In this document: one piece after another, positions 27,901 to 41,300 of the stretch
Layout: every line of letters starts with the position of its first letter
Numbering within the stretch: position 1 is the first letter of the stretch
Source of the DNA: Podocnemis expansa
Taxonomy: Eukaryota; Chordata; Testudines; Podocnemididae
Assembly: GCA_007922195.1 (NCBI GenBank)
Contig: ML681971.1
Span: 186,001-250,000 of the forward strand
Direction of reading: 5' to 3'
Length of the DNA: 64,000 nt
Notes under the pieces: model-generated
What the model saw: the letters and a program-made list of their open reading frames with translations, nothing else
Told to the model about the DNA's origin: nothing
The model's database searches: none
Made by a program: the position numbers and the translations under genes

Positions 27901-29330
27901 TGTTTCCAGTGCACCTCAAACCATCCCTGTCAGGGAAATGTTGTATGTGATGATAATCCTTTGTACTCCTAACCAAGGATATCAAGGAATCTTTTACCAA
28001 TGACATCAGCCTCACACCACTTCCAACAGAGGAGCAATAGTCCATCTTACTGAAGGAGAAACAGGCATGGGTCAGTTAAATAACTTGCTCATGTTCACAC
28101 AGCATGTCAGGAGCACAAATGGGCTGAGGAGCCATGTCACCTAAATGCAAGTCAGTGATGATTTTAACCTCAAGACCATCTTTCTTCCTCACACCCCAGC
28201 TTGCCATTAACCCAAGACCCAAGCCTGAAACTCATCCTCACACAATTACTCCTTAATCAATTGCCAAATGGAAATCAATGGGACCAGTCATACAAAAATG
28301 CTGCCATGATATGCACTGAAGGATTGGGCCCACGGCAGCTATCTGAAATACAAGTTCACATTACACATATAGTAAGTCCGTAACAACCAATAAACAATAC
28401 ACCAATTAAAATGACAGCACTCTGAGGTAGGGTCATCTCTACCCACATTTCACTTAGCACAATGGGGCTTCAATTCTAATTTAGCCCTCTGAGCAAAACT
28501 GCAATCTAAATATGAAATGATGATGATAAGTAAAAAACAGCAGCAGGGCATCATGGATGTTGGAACTGGAGCCAGTTTTGCTAAACTTCATTAATAACCT
28601 GACAGAGGAAACAACCAGCAAGGAAATTAAATCTGCAGATGGTACTAAATTGGGAAGGGATATCAGCATTAGCAAGGCTAGAGAAATACAAAGGAACCAA
28701 AAGGAATTGGAAATCGGAAAAGAATCATCTTTGCTGACAGAAAGATTAGACAAAAGTAAAAACAAAACTCATGGGTGTTGAAAAATAACATAGCAACTAT
28801 CACCAGCCAATGTGCGTATTGGGCAACTGTTTCATTTTCAAACACAGTCCATCATCCACTGATGTGGTTACATGGGATCTGAATAATTACTCCGCTTCCT
28901 GGAAATGTGAAAGAAGCATGAAATGGAAGCTTATGGGGAGGGGTGGAGAATGGGATAATCAAAGGAGAATGTTTGAGAAGAACTCTGGCATATCCTTTCC
29001 TCATGGAGAGACCTCTGCTGCCAGTTTTGGATTGTTTATTTTACTGTATTATGGGTTTTTATATTATTGTCATTGGGTTTTTCCTATGATAAAGAAAACT
29101 AGGTGTTCTATCCCACTTGCATTGAAGCCAACAGAGATTTATCCGCTTTAGGAAAGGACCAATTGTCAACAGCTAGTTTCTGTACTAGTTGCTGCTAAAC
29201 CTGGGTTGAAAATAGGTGAGAGAGGACTGCATCACATGCAGCTCTGGTTTACAGAACAGGACAGGGTCCTGCTCCCAGCAAGGTTCAGTTTTGAAGGGTC
29301 TGCTTTGTGAGCAGTGCACATTGGTCCTGT

Positions 29331-29379
<49 letters not shown>

Positions 29380-32300
29380 CTCTCTCTCTCTCTCTCTCTC
29401 TGGTTCAGCAGCAACAAGCAGCGTAGACATGCTCACCACTGATTTCAGCGGGAGCACATAGGTCTTCAAACTAATTTCAAGTCAATACACATGGAGAAAA
29501 TAATACCAAGCTCACAGATTGCAACTGGGAGAGAGATCCCTGGATACCATTAATGCTGAAAGAGATAGAAAAAAGCCACTGTGATTTTAGGACCAAGAGG
29601 AGAGGAACGGAAATTATACAGCTCTGGCGAGACGACTCCTCAAATAATACTTGGTGCTTCAACAAAAGAGAAAGATGTCAGGAAACTGGACAATTTACAA
29701 GACAGCAACAGAGCTGGCTAAGGCCTTATGTACAGCACCACTTCTACCGGCAACACTTTTCTCACTCAGGGTGTGAAAAAACACCCCACCAAGCAATGCA
29801 AGTTCAGCTGGCATAAGCACCTCTGTGGAGAGAGCTGTGTTGGCAGAAGATGCTCTCCCACTGACATAGCCACAGTCTCTTGTTTGAGTGGTTTTATTAT
29901 GTCGTCAGGAGACTTCTTTCCTGTCAACATAACTTGGCTACACACGTGCTTTTACAGAGGTGGAATTGTACTGACACAACTGTGCTATGTAGGTTTTAAA
30001 GGTACTGTAGCCTGAAGAATCTGCAGGGGTTAATTTATGAGGAGAGATTACAGGCTAATGACATACAGCTTGTGTTAAGAAAGCTAAAGAAGTGTCATGA
30101 CAACAACCTACATGTACCTCAAGGAATAACCACCAAGGAAGAATTGGAACTGATCAGGGTGTTTCCAAGAGGTGGAACTAGGAGTGATGGGATTCAATTA
30201 AAAAATCAATAATATAGTCTGGAGAGCAGGATGTATTTCCTATCACTGCAACTGATTAGACTGGGGCAAGGGAAAGTTTCCTGTGGGTAGATGGGAAAGG
30301 ACAAAAGGTCCTCATTTGAAACTAGACTGCAGACAGCACTGGATAATATGCTGTAGGAAACACCAGGGGATGGAGGTGATAATCTAATTAGTCTACTCCC
30401 TCCTCCATCTCCTAGAATTGTCATTCTAAAACTGGCTGCAAGTCCATAGAATGTAAGTGGCCTTTCTGGTACCTCAATCCCCAGGCGCCCTCTACTGTTC
30501 ATATTCTAAGAGTCCAGTCCCAATTCTAAAAGCAAAGCAGATGACCAAAAAAAAGAAAAACAAGCAAGGAGTCCTGTGGCACTTACAGACTAACACATTT
30601 ATTTACCACGAGCTTACATGGGAGAAGATCCCACAAATAAATGTGTTAGTCTGCAAGTGCCATAGGACTCCCTGCTCATTTTGCTGAACTAGACTAACAA
30701 AGCTACCCCTTTGGAACAGGAAGAAAAATCCCATCCAATTCAGCATGTCGTCTTCTTCTCTAGTGCCCAGCCACCACTCTCCCAGCTTCTGCTTGGTACA
30801 AACTGACAAGCTTGGAGTGAGACGGAGCTCTCTCTCATGTGAAATGATCTCTTACGGTTTGTAACCCACTCCTTTTCCACAGCCCAAAGGAAACCTGTTG
30901 CTACTGTACTTCCTGCTTTAACCAAAGCGCTCTTCAGCAGGACATCTTATCAGCTTCTCTCACAAAGAATCCACTTAACAACCTACAGATAGCAGACTGG
31001 CAATGACTCCTGCTTCATTGGGATGGCAGTCCCATCAATTCTGTTTCACGGGAACCAGTGGAGCTAGCATCAATGAGATAAATGGTGCTTAATTAGATGT
31101 CACATTGGTGTGAAAGTTAAGCTCCTAGCCCTCAATATAGCAGGGGCCAAACAGAGCCAAAATGCAAGGATTATGGCTTTAATCCAGGACAGTCTGCAGT
31201 CTGCTTCACATACAGTCTGCAGATTATGGCCGAGTGAACCACATCTGTCACAACAGCCTTGTTGGCACTTAAAGCCGAGAACGCCTTTCTGCCTTGATTC
31301 CCCTGAACCAATGATGATTTGATACAATAAAAATAATGCAGACATGACCACACTACTTCCAAAATTTCCAAAGGCACACTGGAGCCAGGCTTCCACCAGC
31401 ACCCCCTCATGCTACCAGCAGCAGTGAACATTTATTTTGTCTGGTCTGTACTGGCACTTAGACCACTACCTAGAGTGGTCCAGGGGAAACTCTTGCTGAT
31501 ATGTGTTCTCTTCCCAGGGCATGCACCAACAATGGTCTCCTCATGCTAATTTAAGTCTTCTCTGTGGTATTATCTTCCTTTCCCACAGATCAACATACAA
31601 TCACTTGGCAGGGTAATCTGAAAATTTCTACATAAACAGTTAAAAAGTCAGCTCAGAGAGGCTGGTTTTTCTTACTCACCTGCTCCTTGAATTGTTCTTG
31701 TGACACACAGTCAGTCAGGTCCACACAGCCCAGGAGACACCCAGAAGGATAATCTCTGGGAAATTCCACATCTGCAAGAGAATGAAAAAGACTAGCACAC
31801 ACATACCCTCTTACCCTCTCTGTGATCTTCCCACTTCTCAGCAAGCTCTTAACTGGAAACAGGCTCATTTGTACATCTCTCCTGCTCAGACTTTTTGAGG
31901 CACGAGAAAATTTAGTGTTTATTTTCTGTAATTCTTTTAATATTTTGGGATAAATGATGCATTGCTCAGGAAATATGGTCTTGGAGAACTGTCTTAAACC
32001 AGACATATGATAGTAAAGGCAAAGTTTATGCAGGGCACTGCCAACACACCTGAAAACTGACCTGACACACCTCTGCTATCATAGAGTCACAGAAGATGAG
32101 GACTGAAAGGGATGTCAGGAGGTATCTAGTCCAACTCTCTGCTCAAAGAAGGACCAACCCCAACTAAATCATCCCAGCCAGGGCTTTTTCAAGTGGAGGC
32201 CTTTAAAACCGCTAAGGATGGAGATTCCACCACTTGGTGACTTGGTAACTCATTCCACGGTTCACCACCCCCCAGCAAAAGATTTTCTTTATCTCTGACC

Positions 32301-35300
32301 TAGACTTCCCCCACTGCCACTTGAGACCATTTCTCCTTGTTTTGTCACCTGCCACCACTGAGAATAGCCTAGCTCCATCCTCTTTGGACATGCACTCCCT
32401 TAGATCCTCCCTTTCAGGTAACTGGAGACTGCAATCAAATCCTGCTTCATTATTCTCTTCTGCTAACTAAATAAACCCACTTCCCTCAGTCTCTCTTCCT
32501 AAGTCATGTGCTTCAGCCCCCTAATCATTTTCACTGCCCTCTGCTGGACTCTCTCCAATTTGTCCACATTCCTCCTGTAGTGCAGGCTCCTAAACCGGAA
32601 ACAGTACACCAGATGAGGCCTCTCCAGTGCTGAATAATCAAATCAAATCAAATTATAGGGCTGGAAGGGACCTCGTGAGATCATCGAGTCCAACCCCCTA
32701 GGAATTGAACCTAGGACCTTCTGCATGTTAAGCAGAGGTGCTAGCCACTACACTATTTGCAGGGCTCAATCACCTCCCTTGATCAGGTGGTGATGTTCCT
32801 ATTAACATATTGGGCTGCATTAATAGACTTCCTGGCAATAAAGGCACACTGTTGACCCATATCCAGCTTCCTGTCCACTGTAACCCCCAAGTCCTTTTCT
32901 GCAGAACTGCTACATAGCCAGTTGGTATAGCAGTCTATAGCAGTGCATGGGATTCCTCCATCCTAAATTCAGGACTTTATACTTGTCCTTGATAAACCTC
33001 ATCAGATTTTTTGTGGCCCAATTCTCTAATTTGTCTTTTACTCTCTATCCTATCCCTGCCTCCAGCATATCTATCACTGCCCCCAGCTTAGTGTCATCTG
33101 CACACTTGCTGAGGGTACAATCCAACCCATCTTCCAGATAATTAATGAAGAAAGATGTTGATAAAACCAGCCCCAGGACCGACCACTGGTACACTCATCT
33201 TGATACCAGCTGCCATCTACAAGCTCTTGATCACTACCCACTGATCCCAAAGATCTAGCCAGCTTTCTATCCACCAGATTGTCCACTCATCCAACCCGTA
33301 GGTCTTTAACTTGCTAGCAAGAATACTGTGGGAACCTATATTGAAAGCTTTGCTAAAGTCAAGGTCTCTCATGTCCACTACTTTCCTCACACATACAGAC
33401 CTGCTAGACCTCTGCTAGAATTGACCTAAGCTCTCAGTACCCTCAAGTCCTGATGTCCACCACCTCATTATTCCAATCCTGGCCAGCCTTCCAGCAGAAC
33501 AGCCAACGATCACACTACAGTGGTTCTGACAGCAGGTGCATTGGATAGGGAGGCCAGCTAGCCAAAGTGACCTGAATAAATCAATATCTGGCTCTCATAT
33601 AGCACCTTTCATCAGTAGAACTCAAAGCACTCTGCAAAGGAAGACAGTATCATCATCTCCATTTTAAGATGGAAAAACTTAGACACACAGTATGTAAGTG
33701 TCTGATCAACAGGCCCGTGCTAGAGTCAGGAATACAACTCAAGTCTCCTGAGTCCCAGTTCAGTGCAGCAGCCACTGGGCCAAGCTGCTTTCAAAAGAAA
33801 CAGGCTCAAAAAGCTAAGATTGTGGAGACTGAGGCTCTCACTCCTAGTGAAGGATGGCACCAGCATGCTTTTGTGCATCTCACCCTGCTATAGCTTTTTG
33901 AGGAGCAGTGTGGCTGAGCCACAGTGAATGCAGAGTTCCTTGCTCTGATGAGGTAGGAGGTGATCTCTAGGCATCATAATGGGGCTGATTAATGTTTAGA
34001 GGTGCTCCACCAACAGCTGACACCTCCCTTGCCATCCAGTCTGGATCAGGTTGATGTCTCAGGCTCACCTGGGTCCCTCAAGAGAGGCACCTGCCTGCTT
34101 ACCTGCAGCTTTTTATTCCTGACCTCCAGGAGGCCAGAATGTATGACAGCATTTGAACTTTGGAGACACAGGGGCACTGAGTACTTCGCACATTCACTAG
34201 CAATGTCCTATTGCCTGAACCAAGAGGCGCTGTCAAAGGAAAAGGCAATTCACTAGTGCTCATGCCACAAGCTTCTGCCTATTCTAGAGGACAGGACAGG
34301 GTTGGTATTGTCTGGGACACCCCTCTAGCTGAAGAAATGCAGAATGGAAAAGAAGAACAGAAAGGAGAAAGGAAGGTAAATGAGAGAAGGAATGGCCTGG
34401 TCTACACTTGCTGTTGTTTCAGGTGGCAGTCAAAGGGAGATAGACGAACTACATAAAATAATTTGCATAGCTCCCTTCGACTTTCCAATACCCACTTGCT
34501 TCTCTGGTTCCACTGTGCTGAATCTTCTTATGAGGGTGGAGTTACTGAGTTGAATTCCAGATTGATTGAGCAGGTCTCCACTGATCGCTCAATTGAACCC
34601 AGAAGATGGAACTGGCAGAGGCAAATTTGCCACAGTCAGTACAGACTTGGCCAGAGGTAACTGCCCAGAAGCATCTACTTCCTAACTCTGCTTGTTCCAC
34701 AGCTCAGTGTACCAAAAACAAAAGACCTAAAGTGAGATTCACCTTCCTGGAGCAGCACTCGGTAGGTGGCCTCCAACTCGGAGATCTCCTGAGGGGATGG
34801 TCTTTGAGCTGTAGCTGCTATCCACAGACGCCCTCTGTGGGATGTGTACCAGGTCCTGCCCTCCACCCTAGAGAGAGCAGAAGAGAATGCAGAACTGACA
34901 TGCCAGCTGAGATCCCACATGACTGATTGTTCAACAGAATATTTCACCAGGGGATTCCTGTTACCAATCTTTGCCCTAGGAAAGGACATGTTAGTGAGAT
35001 TTCTGGAGGCACTTGTCAGTGAATCTCATCAAGCAGTTTGTTGATGAGGTTCAGTCACTCTAACTTTTCAGTTACTATTTTGACTTTTCAGTACCCAGAA
35101 ATCAAGTCTGTATTCCTAGGAGCTAGGCACTGGTCAGTATATAATACAATAAGCAACAAAGCCCACAAACTTCCACCAAATGGACAGCATCTGCCATCTT
35201 CTTTAGGTGCCACTCCCAGAGATTATGGGTGCCAGCACAAAACACTCCACCTTTGTCCAAGTAACTGGCTTTCAGCATTCCCAGGCTGCTCAGACCAAGG

Positions 35301-38300
35301 TGCATTGTGTGGTGGGATCTGAAGTCTCTAAAGCCTAAGAAACTAAAAAGCCTGCTTTTCAGAATTTAAGTCATCTCCTCAGAAATTTCAAGAGGAAAAA
35401 AAAAAAAGACACCCTATCACCAGCTACACTAGAACAGGGAAACATGCCAATTATCTGGTATGCTGCACTGTAAAGGGGAAGCTTGCTTGTATGCTAACTC
35501 CTCCTGGGCCTCCTTGGAAAGCCTAACTTCTAGGCACAGAGCACCATGATACTTCAGATTATCTACAAAGGATTTCGTACAAAAATAGCCTTGTGCCTTT
35601 TCTGTCTGTTTTACAGTGGAGAAAGAAAGCCTGAAAAGATGTCTTCTTGCATGTTTACTTACCACTGAAATACCAGGAGTGGCAGCTTTGCCTGGCCCAG
35701 TGGTACTGGAGTATTTTCAGGCCCTCATTATTTATCATCATAAAGAAGCTGACTCCTGCCTGCCTGGCTAGTTCCCAACCCACCAGCATGCTCAGATGAA
35801 AGGATGCAGCTCCCTGTTCACACATTTCCCACACAACAGATCCCCCAGGGAAGCAGGCTGTGTGTTTGATGGGAATAACTGCATACTGCTCAGGACATAT
35901 CACAGCTCCATGCTCCCCCCCCCCCCTTTTTCTTTTTTACCTTTTGATTCCTTTGATAAGCAAGGAAGCCCAAGGCTGGTGCATACTGAGGCACCAGCCA
36001 TCATCTGAGATCTCCTGTAACTCTCGATCCTGAATCCGTAACCTGTTCCTTTCAGAGGCAGGCTCCGGCCTGGTTTCTGCGGGGTGGGCTGTTTTTCTGT
36101 GCAGGAGCAAGCCACTCTGGTCTACCCACTTCAGCATGTTCAAAACAAACACAGAGAGGAAGGTTAACTCTTCTGCACTGCCAAGCAAGTAATTAAAAGT
36201 CCAAATCACCATGAGCTTCTCTTTTGCTTAGAACTACAGTGCAGAAGGCACCACAGTCTAGCCCTGACAGATCAGATTTGTTACTCTTTGGTCCCCTGAA
36301 TCACAACAGTGCTCCTACCCACATCTAGTGCTGGGTAAGCTCAACTTGAACTGTACTGTGGGCCAAAAGAGCCATAGACCTAGGAAACGACCCAGGGTTC
36401 AGTGCACTGGGAATCGGAGGTCATGTGCCACTGCTGCAGCTGCCTCTGCAGCTGGCCTGGCAGCTGACCCAGGGCTCGGCACGCTGGGACTCGGGTCTTG
36501 GTGCGCTGGGACTTGGGACTCGAGCCCCATGAGCCGTGCAACAGCAACACCCCTGGAGCAGGAAGAGGGAGGGAATCTAACTTGGGATCACTGTTCCCTC
36601 TAAGCTGTGCGCATGTGCACACGCACGCAGGTCATGAAACCCACACAAAACAAAATAAAGTGCACACAAAAAAATTCAATAGTGCTAACATTGGTGCTCA
36701 CAAAGAAATACTTTTGCGCACACAAACATTTTTTGTGCACCCAGTCTACGAATAATTAGAGGGAACATTGCTTGGGAAGCTGTCAGTGCAGCCCGTGAAC
36801 CTATGGCAAGAAGTGGACCAGATGGCTACCTTTGTCACATCGCCATAGAGCCCAGACACAGAACACACACAGGCATGCAGATCACTCATCAAAGGGATCA
36901 CTGCAGGCCAAAGTGTGGAGTCTCTGCACATCAAACCTTGGTAGCTACAATCTGTTCTGTGGAACCTCACACTGGCTGCCCTTGAAATGAATGGGCCATT
37001 TAAAACATGGAACTATCCCCCGATAGCATCCCCAAGCAAGGACAGCACATTTAAAGCGACCACGGAGCTGATGGACACCAAGCTGGCTGCGCTGGCAGGG
37101 GGAAGAGTTTACAGGAGGCCAAAGGAATTGTTCAGACAATCAACGTACGCCACATCCTCCCATTCCTCGTGGGTCACCATATGGGATACTGGCATTGAGA
37201 AGCGGCCATCTGGTGCAGCCACAGACCCCTTCTGTGTGCACAAGCAGTACTTGGGGCCACTGCATTACTTATCATGTGCCTTTTCCTCTTGAGAGGGGAG
37301 GGAAAATATCGATCAGTTATGTGCAAGAGCTGCCACAACCTTTGAAAAATAATTAGATGTAGAAAAAAGGCAAAGTGAGGAGAGGAAAGACACAAAGCCT
37401 GGTACATGGACAAGGACAGGTTTAACTTGCATTACCTGCCATGGCCTAAAACAGACACAGAATAAACTTAGAAGAGTCTAAGCACAAACACAGGGTGCAC
37501 ATGAGCCAAGCAAAGACTAGAAAAGATAATAGCATTCAAAGTGTAGGACCAAGGGGGCACAAATGAAATCTGGCAGGTGGATTCTTACGAATGGAATTTA
37601 AAAAGGGCAGCTACTTTAGGCTGAATCTCAGGAAAGCTTCCCAAGATGCATCAGGCTGAGGAACGGGCAGGAAACCCATTGCTTGGGGTTAAGTGTGACC
37701 ACAGCAAATACACCACTGGCAAAAATCCTGCACAGGCCAGAGTTTGTGAGGGACTAACACTTCTAGGTGGCCTTTTCCATCTCTTGCTCAGATGACCTTA
37801 AGTTTCACTGAACAGGTTGGGTGGCAGGGAAGAGACAGCATCAATAATGCAAAGTTACAGTACATCAAGCCTATCTCTACTGGTAGTCATTACTCAAGGA
37901 TGAACTGGAAATCTGCACTGACCAAAGGTGCAGGCTGGAGTAGATGAGGATTCACCAGAACTCCAGAGCTTTCGTTAAGTTTCCCCTCAGGCTTCCTCGA
38001 CGGCTTACTCAACATGCCACAGTTAATGGCATCAATTGTTTCATCCAACCTGCAAGGACACATGAACCACCTTAATACCCCTCCTGTTGCCCACAAATCC
38101 CCTATCCCAGAAGCATTTCCTGACATCTCACCCATCCAGGCTACTCCCCAGCAACCTCCCTCATGCTCATTTCATGTCTGAATGGCCATGTGGGCTCCTT
38201 CAAATGCTCGAGGCATGGCCACTGTAGGTATCAAACTGCTTTGCCCTGTGTTCTCTCAAGGAGTTACCAACACACAACACAGACACATGTGCCAGCCACA

Positions 38301-41300
38301 GACACGTCTGCCGGTAAGTCAGACAGAGCACAGCTCAGCAGGGGTGCTCTTCTCTCCCAGTCAGTTCTGGAGTGTATGGCCCTCACCAGAGCAGGGGAGT
38401 CCTGTAAAACTGATGTCCAGATCACCCCAGTTACTAATGATCCCAGGACACTTGTCACAGAACAAAAATCTAGCTAAAGTATTTATCTTGGTACCCCAGA
38501 ACATCTGAACCCCTCAATCTTCAACAGCCCTATAAGCCAGTGGTTTTCAAACCAAGGGTTGGGACCTAGTAGTGGGTCAAAGACCCTCAGGTACTAGGTC
38601 GCAGTGCCTCCTGCTGCCACTGTCAGAAGACTGGAATGCATTGATAAAGATGTAGCTGATGGTTTGCAGATACAAATGATTTTTTCTCAAATGGACCGTA
38701 AGAAAAAAAAGTTTGAAAACCACTGCTATATGCTATGATGATGCCATCATCCCATTTTACAAATCAGGAACTGAGGCTCAGACACACTAAGTGATTTCCC
38801 CAGTGTCACATAAGAAGTCTGTGGTGGTGAAGACTTGAATAGTCCCAGGTTTGTGTCCAAACCACTGGACCAGCCTTCTGAAAGCCACAGTGGCCTGGCC
38901 AAACCCCAGTTCAGGTATTTGTCACAACCCCTCCCAAAAGATGAGGTGTAATATAGCAGACACAGAATGGTTGCCAAGTTCTACCCCAGAGGAAGCTAAA
39001 TTTCCTTTGTGGGGGAAGTAATCCCACAGGGAGTTTGGAAAGCATCCAGGGACAAAAAAGCTTTAGAGAACATCAAGTTATTATATTGTTGTTCCTTTTT
39101 GCCTTGTCTCTATTACTAGCCATATTTGTATTAAAAACAGATTTTTGCTCCTTAGGCACTTCATCTGCTCCCAAAGCATGTTCCCCAACTCTTCATTTGG
39201 CTGTCACAGCTAGTCCCTGGGCAGATGTCTGCTACACCACGGACAGAAGGATGAGACTACATATGAGCAAATAAGCAACAGAAGCAAATCAGTTGCTAAG
39301 AGCTTGGGACCCTGTTTGTCCTGAAGAATGAGAACTGGGGAGAAGCACAGAACATTCTAAGCAAACGAGCAGGCTGCCTCTCAAGAGAACGGTCTGTGCA
39401 GTTTGTCATGTATTGAACACAGCCCAGCCGCCTCCCTAATAATCTCAGCATTTCCCCTCTCTGTGCTTGCCAGAGCATACTTTGCTCCCCGCCAGCTCAG
39501 TAGCTGGTGCCACCCACTCACTTGCTGTGATACTCAGCCATGCTGTCTTGCTCCTCCAGGATCTGCCGGCCCGCAAAGTCAATGGTGATCTTTCTGGCAA
39601 GTCGAGAAGCATGGCGCAGCTCCCGCAGCTCCTCTTCTCTCCTCTGCAGTGCCTCTCTCTCTTGTTTGGACAGCCACTGGTTGGAGTCAGTAGCAAAGTA
39701 ATCAGACTCATCATCGATGACTTGGGTACGGCGCACACTGGTGAAAGACAGCAACAGAGACACAGTGGAATAGTACCAGGTATGACAGCAAATGGCCCCA
39801 GACATACCTGGGACCATCACATTAGTCACATAGCCATCCTCCTATGATTCCTGGTTGGCCTCTCTGGAGAACATGTCTCACCAGGAACACTAAGTCAGAG
39901 GCATGACACTTTGCCCATCTGATGACATGCTGATGCCTCCTCAGCAACTCAGGGGAAGAAAACACAACCACTCCCATCTTAAATATAGAGAAGCCTGCAG
40001 ATACATACAGAACAGCAAGGTCTGGATGCAGTTCTTCTGGACTGAGACAGGGCAGACTAGAACCTGCAGCCTCCAAAGGTTTTACAATGACCAGGTCAGC
40101 CCTGGGATGCATTCACCTGTGCATTGCTGTAATGGTGTGGATGTAGCAGCAACTGATTTGTTACCTACAGGGGGCTTTAGTGTCCTCCTCAGACACCCAA
40201 GATCTGTCTCCACACATACCTTTCCTAAGCTTTCCCCTGGAAGCCACATTCTTCTGGCTGAAGGGGACTGACCAGTACTCTCTGATCCTTGCCCACACAG
40301 GGTGGACAGCACGGAGGCCAAAGCGCTGCCAGACCTCATAGATGGAAATAGACCAAACAGGCAGTTAAACTCAAGGCTCCTGCAGAGCACTACCAACAGA
40401 TGACCAGTCTAGCCCAGGGCCTCAACGCGAGGCTTGAAAAATTCACTCAGTGACAGGCTTGCTCCACTTGGCCACTGTAATTACATATATCTCAAAGGAA
40501 ATGGATAGGGAAGAGTTTATTCAGTGAAGAACACAGTCTCAGGCAACCCCGAACTATGTGCAAATTTCAAATACCACTGGGCTCTCTCAGTCTTCCCTGG
40601 AGAAGCTGTTCCACTTTTTTTAATAAATAATTAGTCATTGTGCAGGGATATGAATGGGGGAGTCCCAAAGCCTGTATGAGTGCCCTACCCACAAGGCATT
40701 TGTGTGTCTCTTCCCAGCCTAATGACTATTCCTTGAGATTATAAAGAACATGGAATAGCCATTGAGCGTGTTCCATTTGACCCATAATGGACTTTGGGGG
40801 CAGGGAGATTTGACAATGTTTTTTCCAGTTTTTAGATTTGATTCAACCCAAACAGAATTTTTTTTCCTCTATTTTTCAGAACTGCCAGCAAACAACAACA
40901 AAATCAATTATCTGCCCATCTCTAACGCAGATATGAGGCACTGCTGCTGGCTGGTTTTGCTGCCCATATGCGACATTGGCAGCCCTACAAAACAGACCAT
41001 AAATCTCTTTCCTTTCTGGATTCAGAGGTGGTGCCATTTGACTGTTCTCCTTCCTACTATTAAAACAGGATGGATGAGTCCCCAGCACTGATTGCCCACA
41101 ACTGCTGCAATGGGAATGCTGTCAGGTAAGACTCCAGCTGCAGCCAAAAGGGATTTTACTGTGTGTGGATATGTAGCAAGATAGTCATCTCAGCAGGAAA
41201 ATTTTCAAACCATTGCCTTGTGTGAAGTTCCCACAGTTTTCTTTTAAAAATGACCTCTTAAGGGGGGAAATGGGTTTGTGTCTTTCCATGACTGCCCTCT

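Noticed and set aside
29185..29469. Frames with (ER)n, (CV)n or (TH)n repeats
   Set aside because: These are translations of the CA/CT microsatellite.
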